In this document: positions 8,678 through 17,715 of the stretch, piece after piece
How the letters are laid out: every line of letters begins with the position of its first letter
How positions within the stretch are numbered: the stretch's first letter is position 1
Assembly: GCA_035606235.1 (NCBI GenBank)
Contig: DATNFU010000029.1
Coordinates: forward strand, 1 to 64,000
DNA length: 64,000 nucleotides
From: 66-474 sp035606235
GTDB taxonomy: Bacteria > Pseudomonadota > Gammaproteobacteria > Xanthomonadales > Rhodanobacteraceae
Reading direction: 5' to 3'
Notes under the pieces: model-generated
The model's database searches: none
Told to the model about the DNA's origin: nothing
What the model saw: only the letters and a program-made list of their open reading frames with translations
Made by a program: the position numbers and the translations under genes

Positions 8678-10126
8678 ATGGCGCACACTTTTTTATGGCA
8701 CGACTATGAAACGTGGGGCGCGGATCCGCGCCGCGATCGCCCGGTGCAATTCGCCGCGATCCGCACCACGCCGGAACTGGAGCCCATCGGCGAACCCTGC
8801 GCGGTCACCTGCAAGCCGCCGCGCGATCGCCTGCCGCACCCGCAGGCATGCCTGATCACCGGCCTCGCGCCGCAGGATGCAGAGCGCGATGGGATGCTCG
8901 AAGCGGATTTCGCCGCCGCGGTGCACGAGCAGTTGGCCACGCCCGGCACCTGCGCGGTGGGCTACAACTCGATCCGCTTTGATGATGAAGTCACGCGCCA
9001 ACTGCTGTATCGCAATTTTCACGATCCCTACGCGCGTGAGTGGAACAACCAATGCACGCGCTGGGACCTGATCGACCTCGCTCGATTGTGCTACGCGCTG
9101 CGCCCACAGGGCATCGAATGGCCGCGGCGCGAGGATGGCGCACCGAGCTTCCGGCTCGAACACCTGGCGGCTGCCAACCACCTGCACCAGGCGCGTGCAC
9201 ACGACGCGTTATCGGATGTGGAAGCCACGCTCGCGCTGGCGCGGCTGCTGCGCGTGCGCCAACCCAAACTGTTCGACTGGCATCTCGCGATGCGCCGCAA
9301 GCAGCGCGTATTCGAGCTGCTGGACGTCGCACGGATGACGCCGATGCTGCACGTTTCCCAGCGCTACCCGGCCGAGCGCGGTTGTCTGGCGGTGATCGTG
9401 CCATTGGCCGAACATCCGCAGCGCAAGAACGAAATCATCGTGGCAGATCTCGATTCCGACCCGGGCTGGGCACAACTTGATGCGGGGGAAATCCGCGAGC
9501 GATTGTATGTCTCGCGCGAAGACCTGCCCGAAGGCGTGGAACGCGTTCCGCTGAAAACCATCCACGTCAACAAATCACCGGCGCTGGCGCCGCTCTCCGT
9601 GTTGCATGGCGTGGACACGGCGCGCATCCGGCTTGATCTGGACCGCAGCATGGCGCATCTGGAGGTGCTGCGCGCAGCCGTCGGCCTCGCGCAACGCGTG
9701 CGCGAGGTGTTCGTGCAGGAGCGTCCACGGGAGGTTCTCGATCCGGAACTGGCGCTGTACGGCGGCTTTGCAAGCGATGCGGATCGGCGCCGTTGCACCC
9801 AGGTGCGCGGCACGCCACCGGAACAACTCGGGCTTCGCGATTTCGGCTTCGATGACCCGAAATACACGGAACTTCTGTTCCGCTATCGCGCACGCAATTG
9901 GCCGCAAACGCTCTCGCCCGAAGAACATGCGCGCTGGCTGGCGCACTGCCGCGACACATTGACCAAGGAAACGACGCTGACCACGCTGACACTGGAACAA
10001 TACGATGCCGGAATCGCGCGTTTGCGCGCCGAGCTTCCGCCCGGTAACAAGCAGGCGTTGCTGGATCGGCTGCAATACTGGGCGGGCGATCTCGCCGCAG
10101 ACATCGGTGTCGCCATGGCGTCGTAG
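8678..10126 (+). CDS. sbcB: exodeoxyribonuclease I
   Basis: Single-strand-specific 3'-5' DNA exonuclease used in recombination and mismatch repair. The 482 residues match E. coli ExoI (475). The DnaQ-like core shows FLWHDYETWG (D-x-E, residues 5-14) and HDALSDVEATLALARLL near residue 177. The remaining SH3-like and helical parts follow the ExoI plan, with WPQTLSPEE and YDAGIARLRAELP near the C-terminus. The start ATG at 8678 places the catalytic Asp at its usual position. The neighbouring orn is also a DEDD exonuclease but is only distantly related. Confidence 0.96.
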   Translation: MAHTFLWHDYETWGADPRRDRPVQFAAIRTTPELEPIGEPCAVTCKPPRDRLPHPQACLITGLAPQDAERDGMLEADFAAAVHEQLATPGTCAVGYNSIRFDDEVTRQLLYRNFHDPYAREWNNQCTRWDLIDLARLCYALRPQGIEWPRREDGAPSFRLEHLAAANHLHQARAHDALSDVEATLALARLLRVRQPKLFDWHLAMRRKQRVFELLDVARMTPMLHVSQRYPAERGCLAVIVPLAEHPQRKNEIIVADLDSDPGWAQLDAGEIRERLYVSREDLPEGVERVPLKTIHVNKSPALAPLSVLHGVDTARIRLDLDRSMAHLEVLRAAVGLAQRVREVFVQERPREVLDPELALYGGFASDADRRRCTQVRGTPPEQLGLRDFGFDDPKYTELLFRYRARNWPQTLSPEEHARWLAHCRDTLTKETTLTTLTLEQYDAGIARLRAELPPGNKQALLDRLQYWAGDLAADIGVAMAS

Positions 10127-10217
10127 AAGCTTCATTGCGGGCAAACTCCTGGCCGCGAATGCACCGCCCATCCCCATGCGCGTGATCGCCAGCGGGCGCA
10201 CTCCTACAATGGACGCC

Positions 10218-10904
10218 ATGCCGAACATCTATTTCTCTTCCGACACGTTCCGCTTCCTGCGGCTGCTTTCTCGCAACAACAGCCGTACCTGGTTCAAGCC
10301 GCATCAAGCCGAATACGAGCACGACGTGCGCGAGCCGTATCTGCGCCTCATTGCCGATCTGCAGGCGCCGCTGGCAAAGATCAGCACGCACTACCGCGCC
10401 GACCCGCGCAAGGTCGGCGGCTCATTGTTCCGCATCCAGCGGGATGTGCGTTTTGCCGGCGACAAGGCGCCGTACAAGACCTCGGCCGGCGCGCGCTTTT
10501 TCCATGAACGGCGCCGCGAGCGGCCGGCGCCTTCGTTCTACCTGCACATCGCGCCGGGCGATTGTTTCGTCGGGGCCGGCATCTGGCATCCGGAATCGTC
10601 CACGCTGAAACAATTGCGCGCGTTCATCGCCGACAATCCGGCCGCATGGAAACACGCCGCGCACGCGAAGGCCTTTCGCGATCGCTACGAGTTCTGGGGC
10701 GAATCCCTGAGCCGCGCACCGCAGGGCTACCCGCCGGATCACGCGCTGATCGAAGACCTGAAACGCAAGAGCTACGCGGCCGGCTGCGGCTTCGACGACA
10801 AGCTGGCCTGCTCGTCCGAATTGAAGCCATTCGTGATCGAGCACTTCAAACGGCTTGCGCCGCTGGTGGACTATCTGTGCGCGGCGCTCGAATTGGAATT
10901 TTGA
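10218..10904 (+). CDS. DUF2461 (TIGR02453) family protein
   Basis: Cytosolic protein of 228 residues. FRFLRLLSRNNSRTWFKPHQAEYE near the N-terminus (residues 9-32), GGSLFRIQRDVRFAGDKAPYKT in the centre and HIAPGDCFVGAGIWHPE later are hallmarks of the DUF2461/TIGR02453 family. No enzymatic activity is established for the family that I can name. Two in-frame ATGs exist, at 10209 and 10218; the second gives MPNIYFSSDTFRFL. It follows sbcB by about 90 bp on the same strand but shows no functional link. Confidence 0.85.
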   Translation: MPNIYFSSDTFRFLRLLSRNNSRTWFKPHQAEYEHDVREPYLRLIADLQAPLAKISTHYRADPRKVGGSLFRIQRDVRFAGDKAPYKTSAGARFFHERRRERPAPSFYLHIAPGDCFVGAGIWHPESSTLKQLRAFIADNPAAWKHAAHAKAFRDRYEFWGESLSRAPQGYPPDHALIEDLKRKSYAAGCGFDDKLACSSELKPFVIEHFKRLAPLVDYLCAALELEF

Positions 10905-10965
10905 TCTAGCACGATTGGGGGAGCGCGGCGAATTTGTCGCCGCCAGCGCGATTGCCTCCGCCCGC

Positions 10966-11967
10966 TCACGCTTGTGAAAACGGAAACGCCAGTACGTCGC
11001 GGATGTCGTCGGTGTCCAGCATGCACATCAGCAGGCGATCCACACCCAGTGCAACACCGGCGCAATCGGGCATGGCATCCAGCACCGCGAGCAGGCTCTC
11101 GTCCAGCGGAAGTTCTCGCATACCGCATTCCCGGCGACGTGCGTTGTCGCGCTCGAAACGAGCGCGCTGCTCCGCGGCATCGTTCAACTCGTGGTAGCCG
11201 TTGGCCAGTTCGCGCGGGCCGAGATACAACTCGAAACGCTCCGCGACATCCTCGCGTGAATCTGGCGGATGGACTCCCGTTCGCGCCAAGGCCGGCCTGC
11301 GGATTTTCGCCAGCGCGCATTGCGTGGCCGGATAGTCGTACACCAGCGTGATCCGGTCGCGCGGCATCGCCGGCTGCAGGCGATGGGTGATCAGCAGATC
11401 CAGCCAGTCATCGCGCGTGAGCCCGCGCGGTTCGATTCCGAACTCCGCCAAGGGCGCGCGCAGTGCGGCTTCGTCAACGGCGCTCGGATCGAGATCAAGT
11501 TCTTGTGTGAAAAGGTTGATATAGCTTATTTTTTTTAGAGAAATCGATCGCTGCACCAAGGCCATGGCCGCGCGCACCAGCGCAGCACACTCGTCCATCA
11601 GCCGATGATGGTCCCAGCCCACGCGATACCACTCCAGCAGCGTGAACTCGGGGTTGTGCGAGCGCCCGGCCTCGCCGTTGCGGAACACCCGGCCGAGTTC
11701 GTAGCAATCGCCGATGCCTGCCGCGAGCAGGCGTTTCAACGGATATTCCGGCGAGGTGCGCAGGAAGCGTTGGCGCGCACCGGCATGCACGCTGCCACCG
11801 AACTGGGTGGCGAAACCCTCGATGTGCAGGTCGGTATTCCCCGCCACCGACAGGATCGGCGTTTCCACCTCAAGCACGCCGCGCTGTGCGAAGAACCCGC
11901 GGATCAGTGCATTCAATTTTGCGCGCAAGCCAATCGCCTCGCACATTCGGGGTTGCTCAGGCGTCAT
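10966..11967 (-). CDS. epmA: EF-P lysine (beta-lysyl) ligase EpmA
   Basis: Class-II lysyl-tRNA-synthetase-like enzyme (GenX/PoxA/YjeA) that attaches (R)-beta-lysine to a conserved Lys of elongation factor P. It lacks the tRNA-binding domain, so 333 residues is right for EpmA and far too short for LysS. Class-II motif 2 is seen in YELGRVFRNGEAGRSHNPEFTLLEWYR, and motif 3 in GVALGVDRLLMCML near the C-terminus. A short AT-rich patch at 11510-11545 encodes ISLKKISYIN, a variable linker. Its start overlaps the ligA stop by 11 bp. epmB and efp are not in the window. Confidence 0.94.
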   Translation of the reverse strand: MTPEQPRMCEAIGLRAKLNALIRGFFAQRGVLEVETPILSVAGNTDLHIEGFATQFGGSVHAGARQRFLRTSPEYPLKRLLAAGIGDCYELGRVFRNGEAGRSHNPEFTLLEWYRVGWDHHRLMDECAALVRAAMALVQRSISLKKISYINLFTQELDLDPSAVDEAALRAPLAEFGIEPRGLTRDDWLDLLITHRLQPAMPRDRITLVYDYPATQCALAKIRRPALARTGVHPPDSREDVAERFELYLGPRELANGYHELNDAAEQRARFERDNARRRECGMRELPLDESLLAVLDAMPDCAGVALGVDRLLMCMLDTDDIRDVLAFPFSQA

Positions 11968-14065
11968 GTTGTTGCAGGAACGCCATCAATCGCGCCTCTT
12001 CCCAGATTTCGACGCCGAGCTCGTTCGCCTTGTCGAGTTTGGAGCCGGCTGCTTCGCCGGCCACCACGAACGAAGTTTTCTTCGACACCGAACCGGACAC
12101 TTTTGCGCCGAGCGCTTCCAGTTTCTTTTTCGCTTCTTCGCGCGAGAGCGACACCAGCGAGCCGGTCAGCACCACCGTCTGGCCCGCGAGCGGGCCCTCG
12201 GCATTGCGTTGCGGCGCGCCTTCCTTCCAGTGCACGCCGGCCGCGCGCAACGCGGCGATCGCTTCGCGATTGTGCGGTTCGGCGAAGAACGCACCGATGC
12301 GCGAGGCCACCACCGGGCCGACATCGGGCACACCGCGCAATTCCTCTTCGCTGGCGGCGAGGATGGCGTCGAACGATCCGAAATACCTGGCCAACGCCTT
12401 GGCAGTCGCCTCGCCCACATCCCTGATGCCGAGCGCGTAGAGGAAACGCTCCAGCGTGGTGTGCTTGCTGGCCTGGATGGCTTCCAGCAAATTCTCGGCC
12501 CACTTCGTTGCGACCTTGCCGGCTTTCACCGTTTCGGGAACCAGTCCATCGCGTTCCTCGGCGCGGCGCTTCATGCCGAGAAAATCATCCAGCGTGAGCC
12601 TGTAGAGATCGGCGATCGAATGCACGTAGCCGAACTCGAGCAGGTCTTCGACGATCCGCTCGCCCAAGCCATCGATGTCCATCGCACGGCGCGAAGCGAA
12701 ATGGACGATGATCGAGCGGCGCTGCGCGGCGCAGACCAGGCCGCCGCGGCAACGGGCGACCGACTCGCCTTCTTCACGCACGATCGCCGAACCGCACACC
12801 GGGCAATGCGCAGGCATTTTCCAGGGATGGGTGCCGCGCGGACGCTGCTCCGCGATCACCCGCACCACTTCCGGAATGACGTCGCCGGCGCGGCGCACGA
12901 TTACCGTGTCGCCCACGCGCACGTCCAGTCGCGCGACCTGATCCGTGTTATGCAATGTTGCCTTGCTGACCGTGACGCCGCCGACCTGTACCGGCTTCAG
13001 CACCGCGAAAGGCGTGGCCGCGCCCGTACGACCGATACTGACCTCGATCGCGTCCACCGTCGTGCTGCGCTCTTGCGCGGGAAACTTGTGCGCGATTGCC
13101 CAGCGCGGCGCGCGCGAGACGAAGCCCATCTCGCGCTGCTGGTCGTAGCGATCGAGCTTGTACACGACACCATCGATATCGTACGGCAAGCCGTCGCGCT
13201 GGTCGCCGATCCGCCGGTAGTACGCGAGCAACCCTTCGATATCTCTCGCGACTTCCACCTGCGGTGAAACCGGCAAGCCCCAATCACGCAATTTCAGCAA
13301 AGTCTGCGAATGGGTATCCGGCAACTCTCCTCCGCGTACCTCACCCACCGCATAGGCATAGAACGCCAGCGGACGCGAAGCCGTGATGCGCGGGTCGAGC
13401 TGCCGCAACGAACCCGCCGCGCCGTTGCGCGGGTTGGCCAGGGTGCGCTCGCCGCGTTCGCGCGCGCGCGCATTGAAGGCTTCGAAGGCGGCCTTGGGCA
13501 TGTACACCTCGCCGCGCACTTCCAGCAGACGCGGAAAATCCGTGCCGCGCAAGCGCAACGGAATCGCGATGATGGTGCGCAAGTTGGCGCTGACGTCCTC
13601 GCCCACTTCGCCGTCGCCGCGGGTGGCGCCCTGCACGAACACGCCGTTCTCGTAACGCAAACTGATCGCCAGGCCGTCCAGTTTGGGTTCCACCGAAAAC
13701 GCCAGGTGCTCGACGCCGAGTTCCTTCTGGATGCGACGCACGAAATCGATCACCTCGTGATCGGGATCCTCCCCCGGCGCCGCGTCGGAATCGGTAAAAG
13801 CGTTGCTGAGCGACAACATCGGCAGCGCGTGCCGTACCTGCGCGAACCCGCCCGAAGCGCGCGCGCCAACGCGGCGCGTGGGTGAATCGGCATCGGCAAG
13901 TTCCGGATGCGCATCTTCCAGCGCCTCCAGTTCGCGCAACAGCGCGTCGTAATCGGCATCCGGGATGTCCGGATCGTCGAGCACGTAATAGCGGTAGTTC
14001 GCATTCTCCAGCGCGGCACGCAATTGCGCGGCGCGAGCGGCAGGATTGTCGGTATGGCGCGGCAT
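11957..14065 (-). CDS. ligA: NAD-dependent DNA ligase
   Basis: Seals nicks in DNA using NAD+. The 702-residue protein has the complete LigA plan: domain Ia at the N-terminus (YYVLDDPDIPDADYD), the adenylation domain with KLDG, K128 being the AMP-accepting Lys, an OB fold, a Zn finger (CPVCGSAIVREEGES...CRGG...C), helix-hairpin-helix repeats and a C-terminal BRCT domain (GQTVVLTGSL). The start at 14065 (MPRHTDNPAARAAQL) fits homologues; the 24-codon upstream extension does not. It is transcribed divergently from the TPR-like gene and overlaps epmA downstream. Confidence 0.97.
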   Translation of the reverse strand: MPRHTDNPAARAAQLRAALENANYRYYVLDDPDIPDADYDALLRELEALEDAHPELADADSPTRRVGARASGGFAQVRHALPMLSLSNAFTDSDAAPGEDPDHEVIDFVRRIQKELGVEHLAFSVEPKLDGLAISLRYENGVFVQGATRGDGEVGEDVSANLRTIIAIPLRLRGTDFPRLLEVRGEVYMPKAAFEAFNARARERGERTLANPRNGAAGSLRQLDPRITASRPLAFYAYAVGEVRGGELPDTHSQTLLKLRDWGLPVSPQVEVARDIEGLLAYYRRIGDQRDGLPYDIDGVVYKLDRYDQQREMGFVSRAPRWAIAHKFPAQERSTTVDAIEVSIGRTGAATPFAVLKPVQVGGVTVSKATLHNTDQVARLDVRVGDTVIVRRAGDVIPEVVRVIAEQRPRGTHPWKMPAHCPVCGSAIVREEGESVARCRGGLVCAAQRRSIIVHFASRRAMDIDGLGERIVEDLLEFGYVHSIADLYRLTLDDFLGMKRRAEERDGLVPETVKAGKVATKWAENLLEAIQASKHTTLERFLYALGIRDVGEATAKALARYFGSFDAILAASEEELRGVPDVGPVVASRIGAFFAEPHNREAIAALRAAGVHWKEGAPQRNAEGPLAGQTVVLTGSLVSLSREEAKKKLEALGAKVSGSVSKKTSFVVAGEAAGSKLDKANELGVEIWEEARLMAFLQQHDA

Positions 14066-14135
14066 GTGAACAGTGTAGCGGCTTGCCGATCGTCGCCGCG
14101 CGGTGCACGATGGCCTTCCCCCCAAGGAGCTACGC

Positions 14136-14999
14136 ATGGCCGAGCAATGGACGCCTTTCCCTCATCCTGATCCGGCATTCGATTATCCCGGTGAACACCT
14201 GCGCGAGGCATGGCCGCAGTTGCACGCGGGCGATCGCGAGCCGTTTCCCGATCGCGACAGCATCGCCGAGATGCTGGCTGCCGAATCGCGCCTCGGCGAC
14301 TGCGCACTGGGCACCGATGCCGGTGCCATCGCGCAAGGCGTGCAGGATGCGTGGCGCGCATTCCATCGTGGTGAGTTCGCGCGTGCGCATGAGCTTGGGA
14401 CGCGCGTCGGCCCGCTCGGGGCCGCGGCGGCCATCGCGGCGGAGGGTGTGCACGCCTATTTCCTGATGCCCGACGGCACCGACAAATTCGCGCGTTGCGA
14501 AGCGCTGGTGCAACGCGCCGGCGATCTCATCGACCTGCTGCCGCTGCGCGCCGGTAGTCATTATCGCTACGCATGGGCGCTGGGCCTGCTGAGCCGTCAG
14601 ATGCCCTCGATGCAGGTGCTGGCGGAAGGCTTGGGCAGCAAGTTGCACGCGGCGCTTGAGGCAGCGCTGGAGCTGGATGCCGATCACGCCGAGGCGCACA
14701 CCGCGCTCGGGCTCTATCACGCCGAAGTGATCGACAAGATCGGCGCCGCGCTGGCCAAGCTCACCTGGCGAGTGGATCCGGCCGCCGCGGAAGCGCACCT
14801 GCGCACCGCGATTCGCCTGACGCCGGATGCGCCCAACGCCTGGGTCGGCCTCGGCATCGGTCTGGGACTGCTGGATGCACCGACGCACGCGCCCGCGCGC
14901 CTCGATGCATTGCGCACCGCCGCCGATCTGAAGCCACGCGACGCGCGACAGGCATTGGAGATTGCGTACGCGAAGGAAAAATTGGCGACCACGCATTAA
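14136..14999 (+). CDS. TPR-like hypothetical protein
   Basis: Predicted cytosolic protein of 287 residues with no signal peptide. The second half (GSKLHAALEAALELDADHAEAHTALGLYHAEV and AEAHLRTAIRLTPDAPNAWVGLGIGL) carries helical TPR-like repeats, suggesting a protein-interaction role. AAGGAG at 14124-14129 supports the ATG at 14136. It is divergent from ligA, and no catalytic motif was seen. I do not recognise a named family. Confidence 0.75.
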   Translation: MAEQWTPFPHPDPAFDYPGEHLREAWPQLHAGDREPFPDRDSIAEMLAAESRLGDCALGTDAGAIAQGVQDAWRAFHRGEFARAHELGTRVGPLGAAAAIAAEGVHAYFLMPDGTDKFARCEALVQRAGDLIDLLPLRAGSHYRYAWALGLLSRQMPSMQVLAEGLGSKLHAALEAALELDADHAEAHTALGLYHAEVIDKIGAALAKLTWRVDPAAAEAHLRTAIRLTPDAPNAWVGLGIGLGLLDAPTHAPARLDALRTAADLKPRDARQALEIAYAKEKLATTH

Positions 15000-15103
15000 C
15001 CGCGCTCGCGGATGCGAAAGCTTGCCGAAAGGTGGCGGGCAGAGACTCGAGGCAGGTGAGAGGCGGTTGCAAAGCCGCCAGTGCAGTGTCGGGAGCAACC
15101 CTC

Positions 15104-15739
15104 GTGCGCCGGCTGTTTGTTGTTCTCACCCTCGCCCTCGCCTGCGTCGGACTCCCTCCCCGGGCGGCGCAGGCCGGGGGCGGCCCATTGGGCATCGACC
15201 ACCGTGTCGCCTTCGACAACAGTGGCATCTGGGCGCGCAGCAACCAGAAATTCCTGATGGGCGCGACCGTCGTTTCGGTGATCGGCGGCTCGGTCGTGTT
15301 GGGCGATCAGGACAAACTCGGCGACACTTTCTGGCGTTCGCTGGATTCGCTTGCGCTGTCGGCTGCGGTAGCGCAAGGCGGCAAATGGATTTTCCAGCGC
15401 GAGCGTCCTTCGCAGACTGCCAACCCCGACGAATTCTTCAAGGGGATTCACAACCAGAGTTTCCCGAGCGGCGAAGTCGCCGCGGTTTCCGGCGCGGTCA
15501 CGCCCTTCGTGATCGAGTACGGCCGCGACCATCCGGCTGTCTACGCACTGGAACTGTTGCCCTTGTATGACTCGATCGCACGCGTCAAGGTGCGCGGGCA
15601 TTGGCAGTCCGATGTGCTGGTCGGCTGGGCGATCGGCACCGGTGCCGGCGCCTGGGCTGCGCACCGGCAGTCGCCGCTGATCATCGGCTGGCTGCCGCAC
15701 GGATTCACCGTGGGCTTCGTGCATCACTTCAAGCCTTGA
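15104..15739 (+). CDS. exported PAP2-like protein with PSGE in place of PSGH
   Basis: 211-residue protein with an N-terminal signal peptide (VRRLFVVLTLALACVGLPPRAAQA). PAP2 motifs can be read: K-x6-RP as KWIFQRERP, motif 2 as SFPSGEVAAVSG, and motif 3 as ARVKVRGHWQSD. Phospholipid-phosphatase-type enzymes have PSGH in motif 2; here the His is Glu. The motif-3 Arg, nucleophilic His and Asp are kept. The GTG at 15104, preceded by GGAG eight bases upstream, is preferred over the GTG at 15032 because it starts exactly at the signal peptide. It is either an altered phosphatase or a non-catalytic relative. Confidence 0.8.
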   Translation: MRRLFVVLTLALACVGLPPRAAQAGGGPLGIDHRVAFDNSGIWARSNQKFLMGATVVSVIGGSVVLGDQDKLGDTFWRSLDSLALSAAVAQGGKWIFQRERPSQTANPDEFFKGIHNQSFPSGEVAAVSGAVTPFVIEYGRDHPAVYALELLPLYDSIARVKVRGHWQSDVLVGWAIGTGAGAWAAHRQSPLIIGWLPHGFTVGFVHHFKP

Positions 15740-15969
15740 AGAGCGGTTGAAGCTGTGTGCCCGGCTCATGCGCGATCCCTGCGCGTGCAGGCCGCCATTC
15801 CTAGCGGCGACTTCACCCACTACCGCTGGATTTTCCAAAGCGAAGATGCGCGGAATCCGCCTGACCAGCGCTCCGGCGGCGCGCCTGCCTGCACAATCCC
15901 GGATTCTCGCCAGCGCGCTCTTCAATCCGCTCACACGGTCATGGATGGTCGCCGGCTACAATAAGTGCG

Positions 15970-17436
15970 ATGTCCGCGCCTCCCGATCCGCCGTCTTCCC
16001 CCGCGGCCACTCCCGATTCCGTTTCCGTTGCGGCTGTTTCCGACAAATCGCATCTGCGTGGCCTGATGTGGCTGGTCGCGGCTGCGTTTTTCATGCAGAC
16101 GCTGGATTCGACCATCGTCAACACCGCGGTGCCGAGCATCGCCCACGCGCTCAACGTCCGCCCGATCGATCTGAAAACCGCGCTGACGAGTTATGTGCTG
16201 ACGCTGGCGATCTGCATTCCGGCGAGCGCGTGGTTGTCGGATCGTTTCGGCACGCGTCGCGTGTTCGCGGCTTCTGTCATCGTGTTCACTGTCGGCTCGC
16301 TGGCCTGCGGCCTCTCGCAAAGCCTCACGCAGTTGATCGCCGCGCGTGTATTGCAGGGCCTGGGCGGCGCACTGCTGATGCCGGTCGGTCGCTACGTGCT
16401 GGTGCGAGCGTTCGGCCCACGCGATTTCGTGGCGGCCATGAGCACCGCCGGCATTCCCGGCCTGCTCGGGCCGGTGCTCGGCCCGCTACTGGGCGGCGTG
16501 CTGTCGCAATACGCAAGCTGGCGCTGGATCTTCCTGGTCAATGTGCCGGTCGGCTTGCTCGGCTTGTGGTTGAACAAGCGCGACATGCCGGATTTTCGCG
16601 GCCCGCGCAGGCCGTTCGACTGGCTCGGCTTCGTGCTGTTCGCGCTCGCCTCCGGCTTGCTGCTGACCGCAGCGGAGATGGCCGGCAACAGCGAGCCCCT
16701 GGCCACGATCGGCTGCGCACTCGGCGGCATCGTAGCCGCGATCGGGTACTGGCAACACGGCCAGCGCGCGGCGCATCCGGTCGCCGATCTTTCCCTGCTG
16801 CGCGTGCGCAGTTTCGCGATTGCACTTGGCGGCAGCCTGTTCACGCGGCTGGGCACCGCCGGTCTGTCATTTCTGCTGGTGCTCTTTCTGCAAATCGGCG
16901 CAGGCTGGTCGCCAACGGCGGCCGGGTTGATGCTGGTGCCGCAGGCACTTGCGATGATCCTGATGAAACTCCTGATCGATCGCCTGTTGAAGCGGCATGG
17001 TTATCGTCGCGTGCTGTTCGCCAATACCGCGCTGGTCGGGCTGCTGCTGGCGGGGTTCGCATTGTTGCGCACGGATACGCCGGGTTGGCTGGTCGGCACG
17101 TTGATGTTCGCCTACGGCTTCGTGATGTCGCTGCAACACACCGCGATGAACACGCTGGCATTCGTCGATCTCGGGCCCGAACGCGCCGCGCAGGCCTCGG
17201 CGCTGACGTCGGCGGTGCAATATCTGACCATCAGCTTCGGCATCGCGCTGTCCTCGTTGCTGATGGCGGTGTTGCTGTCCGGACACCATCGCGATCCGGC
17301 CGCTTACGTGCGCAGCTTCCATCTGTCGGTGCTGTGCATGGCGGTGATGCCGTTCGTTGCCGTGTACGTGTTTACGCGATTGCGCCACGATCGGCCGCCG
17401 CGAAGACCGGTGGAGACGCCCGAAACCGCAACCTGA
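15970..17436 (+). CDS. MFS drug exporter, DHA2 (EmrB/QacA-like) family
   Basis: 488-residue inner-membrane transporter with about 14 predicted hydrophobic segments. Diagnostic DHA2 sequence includes FFMQTLDSTIVNTAVPSIA (motif D1) near residue 40, WLSDRFGTRRVF (motif A) near 91 and VLQGLGGALLMPVGR (motif B) near 130. It resembles HsrA/YieO and EmrB, which export hydrophobic toxicants using the proton gradient. No HlyD-type adaptor or TetR/MarR regulator is adjacent, unlike emrAB operons. The 230 bp upstream hold no other gene. Confidence 0.9.
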   Translation: MSAPPDPPSSPAATPDSVSVAAVSDKSHLRGLMWLVAAAFFMQTLDSTIVNTAVPSIAHALNVRPIDLKTALTSYVLTLAICIPASAWLSDRFGTRRVFAASVIVFTVGSLACGLSQSLTQLIAARVLQGLGGALLMPVGRYVLVRAFGPRDFVAAMSTAGIPGLLGPVLGPLLGGVLSQYASWRWIFLVNVPVGLLGLWLNKRDMPDFRGPRRPFDWLGFVLFALASGLLLTAAEMAGNSEPLATIGCALGGIVAAIGYWQHGQRAAHPVADLSLLRVRSFAIALGGSLFTRLGTAGLSFLLVLFLQIGAGWSPTAAGLMLVPQALAMILMKLLIDRLLKRHGYRRVLFANTALVGLLLAGFALLRTDTPGWLVGTLMFAYGFVMSLQHTAMNTLAFVDLGPERAAQASALTSAVQYLTISFGIALSSLLMAVLLSGHHRDPAAYVRSFHLSVLCMAVMPFVAVYVFTRLRHDRPPRRPVETPETAT

Positions 17437-17443
17437 TGCCTGC

Positions 17444-17464
17444 GGGAGCGAGCCTGCTCGCGAC
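17444..17464. repeat. REP-like short palindrome
   Basis: GGGAGCGAGCCTGCTCGCGAC lies a few bases after the MFS stop codon. The core GCGAGC-CT-GCTCGC is a perfect palindrome, and the sequence resembles the REP-like units at 24.5 and 31.6 kb. It may act as a 3'-end stabiliser. Confidence 0.6.
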
Positions 17465-17715
17465 CTCTCCAAGCGCGGATGCTTGGTCGGCGGACGCACT
17501 GCGCGCGCGCTTGCACGCAGGTCTCCACGTAAGCCGCTGCGCACCCGCTCTGATCGTCCTGTAGCATCGGCTCGGTCGCCATCCAGCGCTACGAACTGCA
17601 CGGCAATTTGCTCCTTGCATGAAGGGCAGATCATCCTCGTGCAAAGGCTGAATGGCGGTTACAAGTGTGGCGACGGGGTTGGGCCAAGATCGACCATTCA
17701 ATCAGCGCTTCCGCA

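Noticed and set aside
15747..17564. Long rightward frame (605 residues) over the MFS gene
   Set aside because: It is out of frame with the MFS gene, Arg-rich and without motifs. The 488-residue frame has clear transporter signatures.
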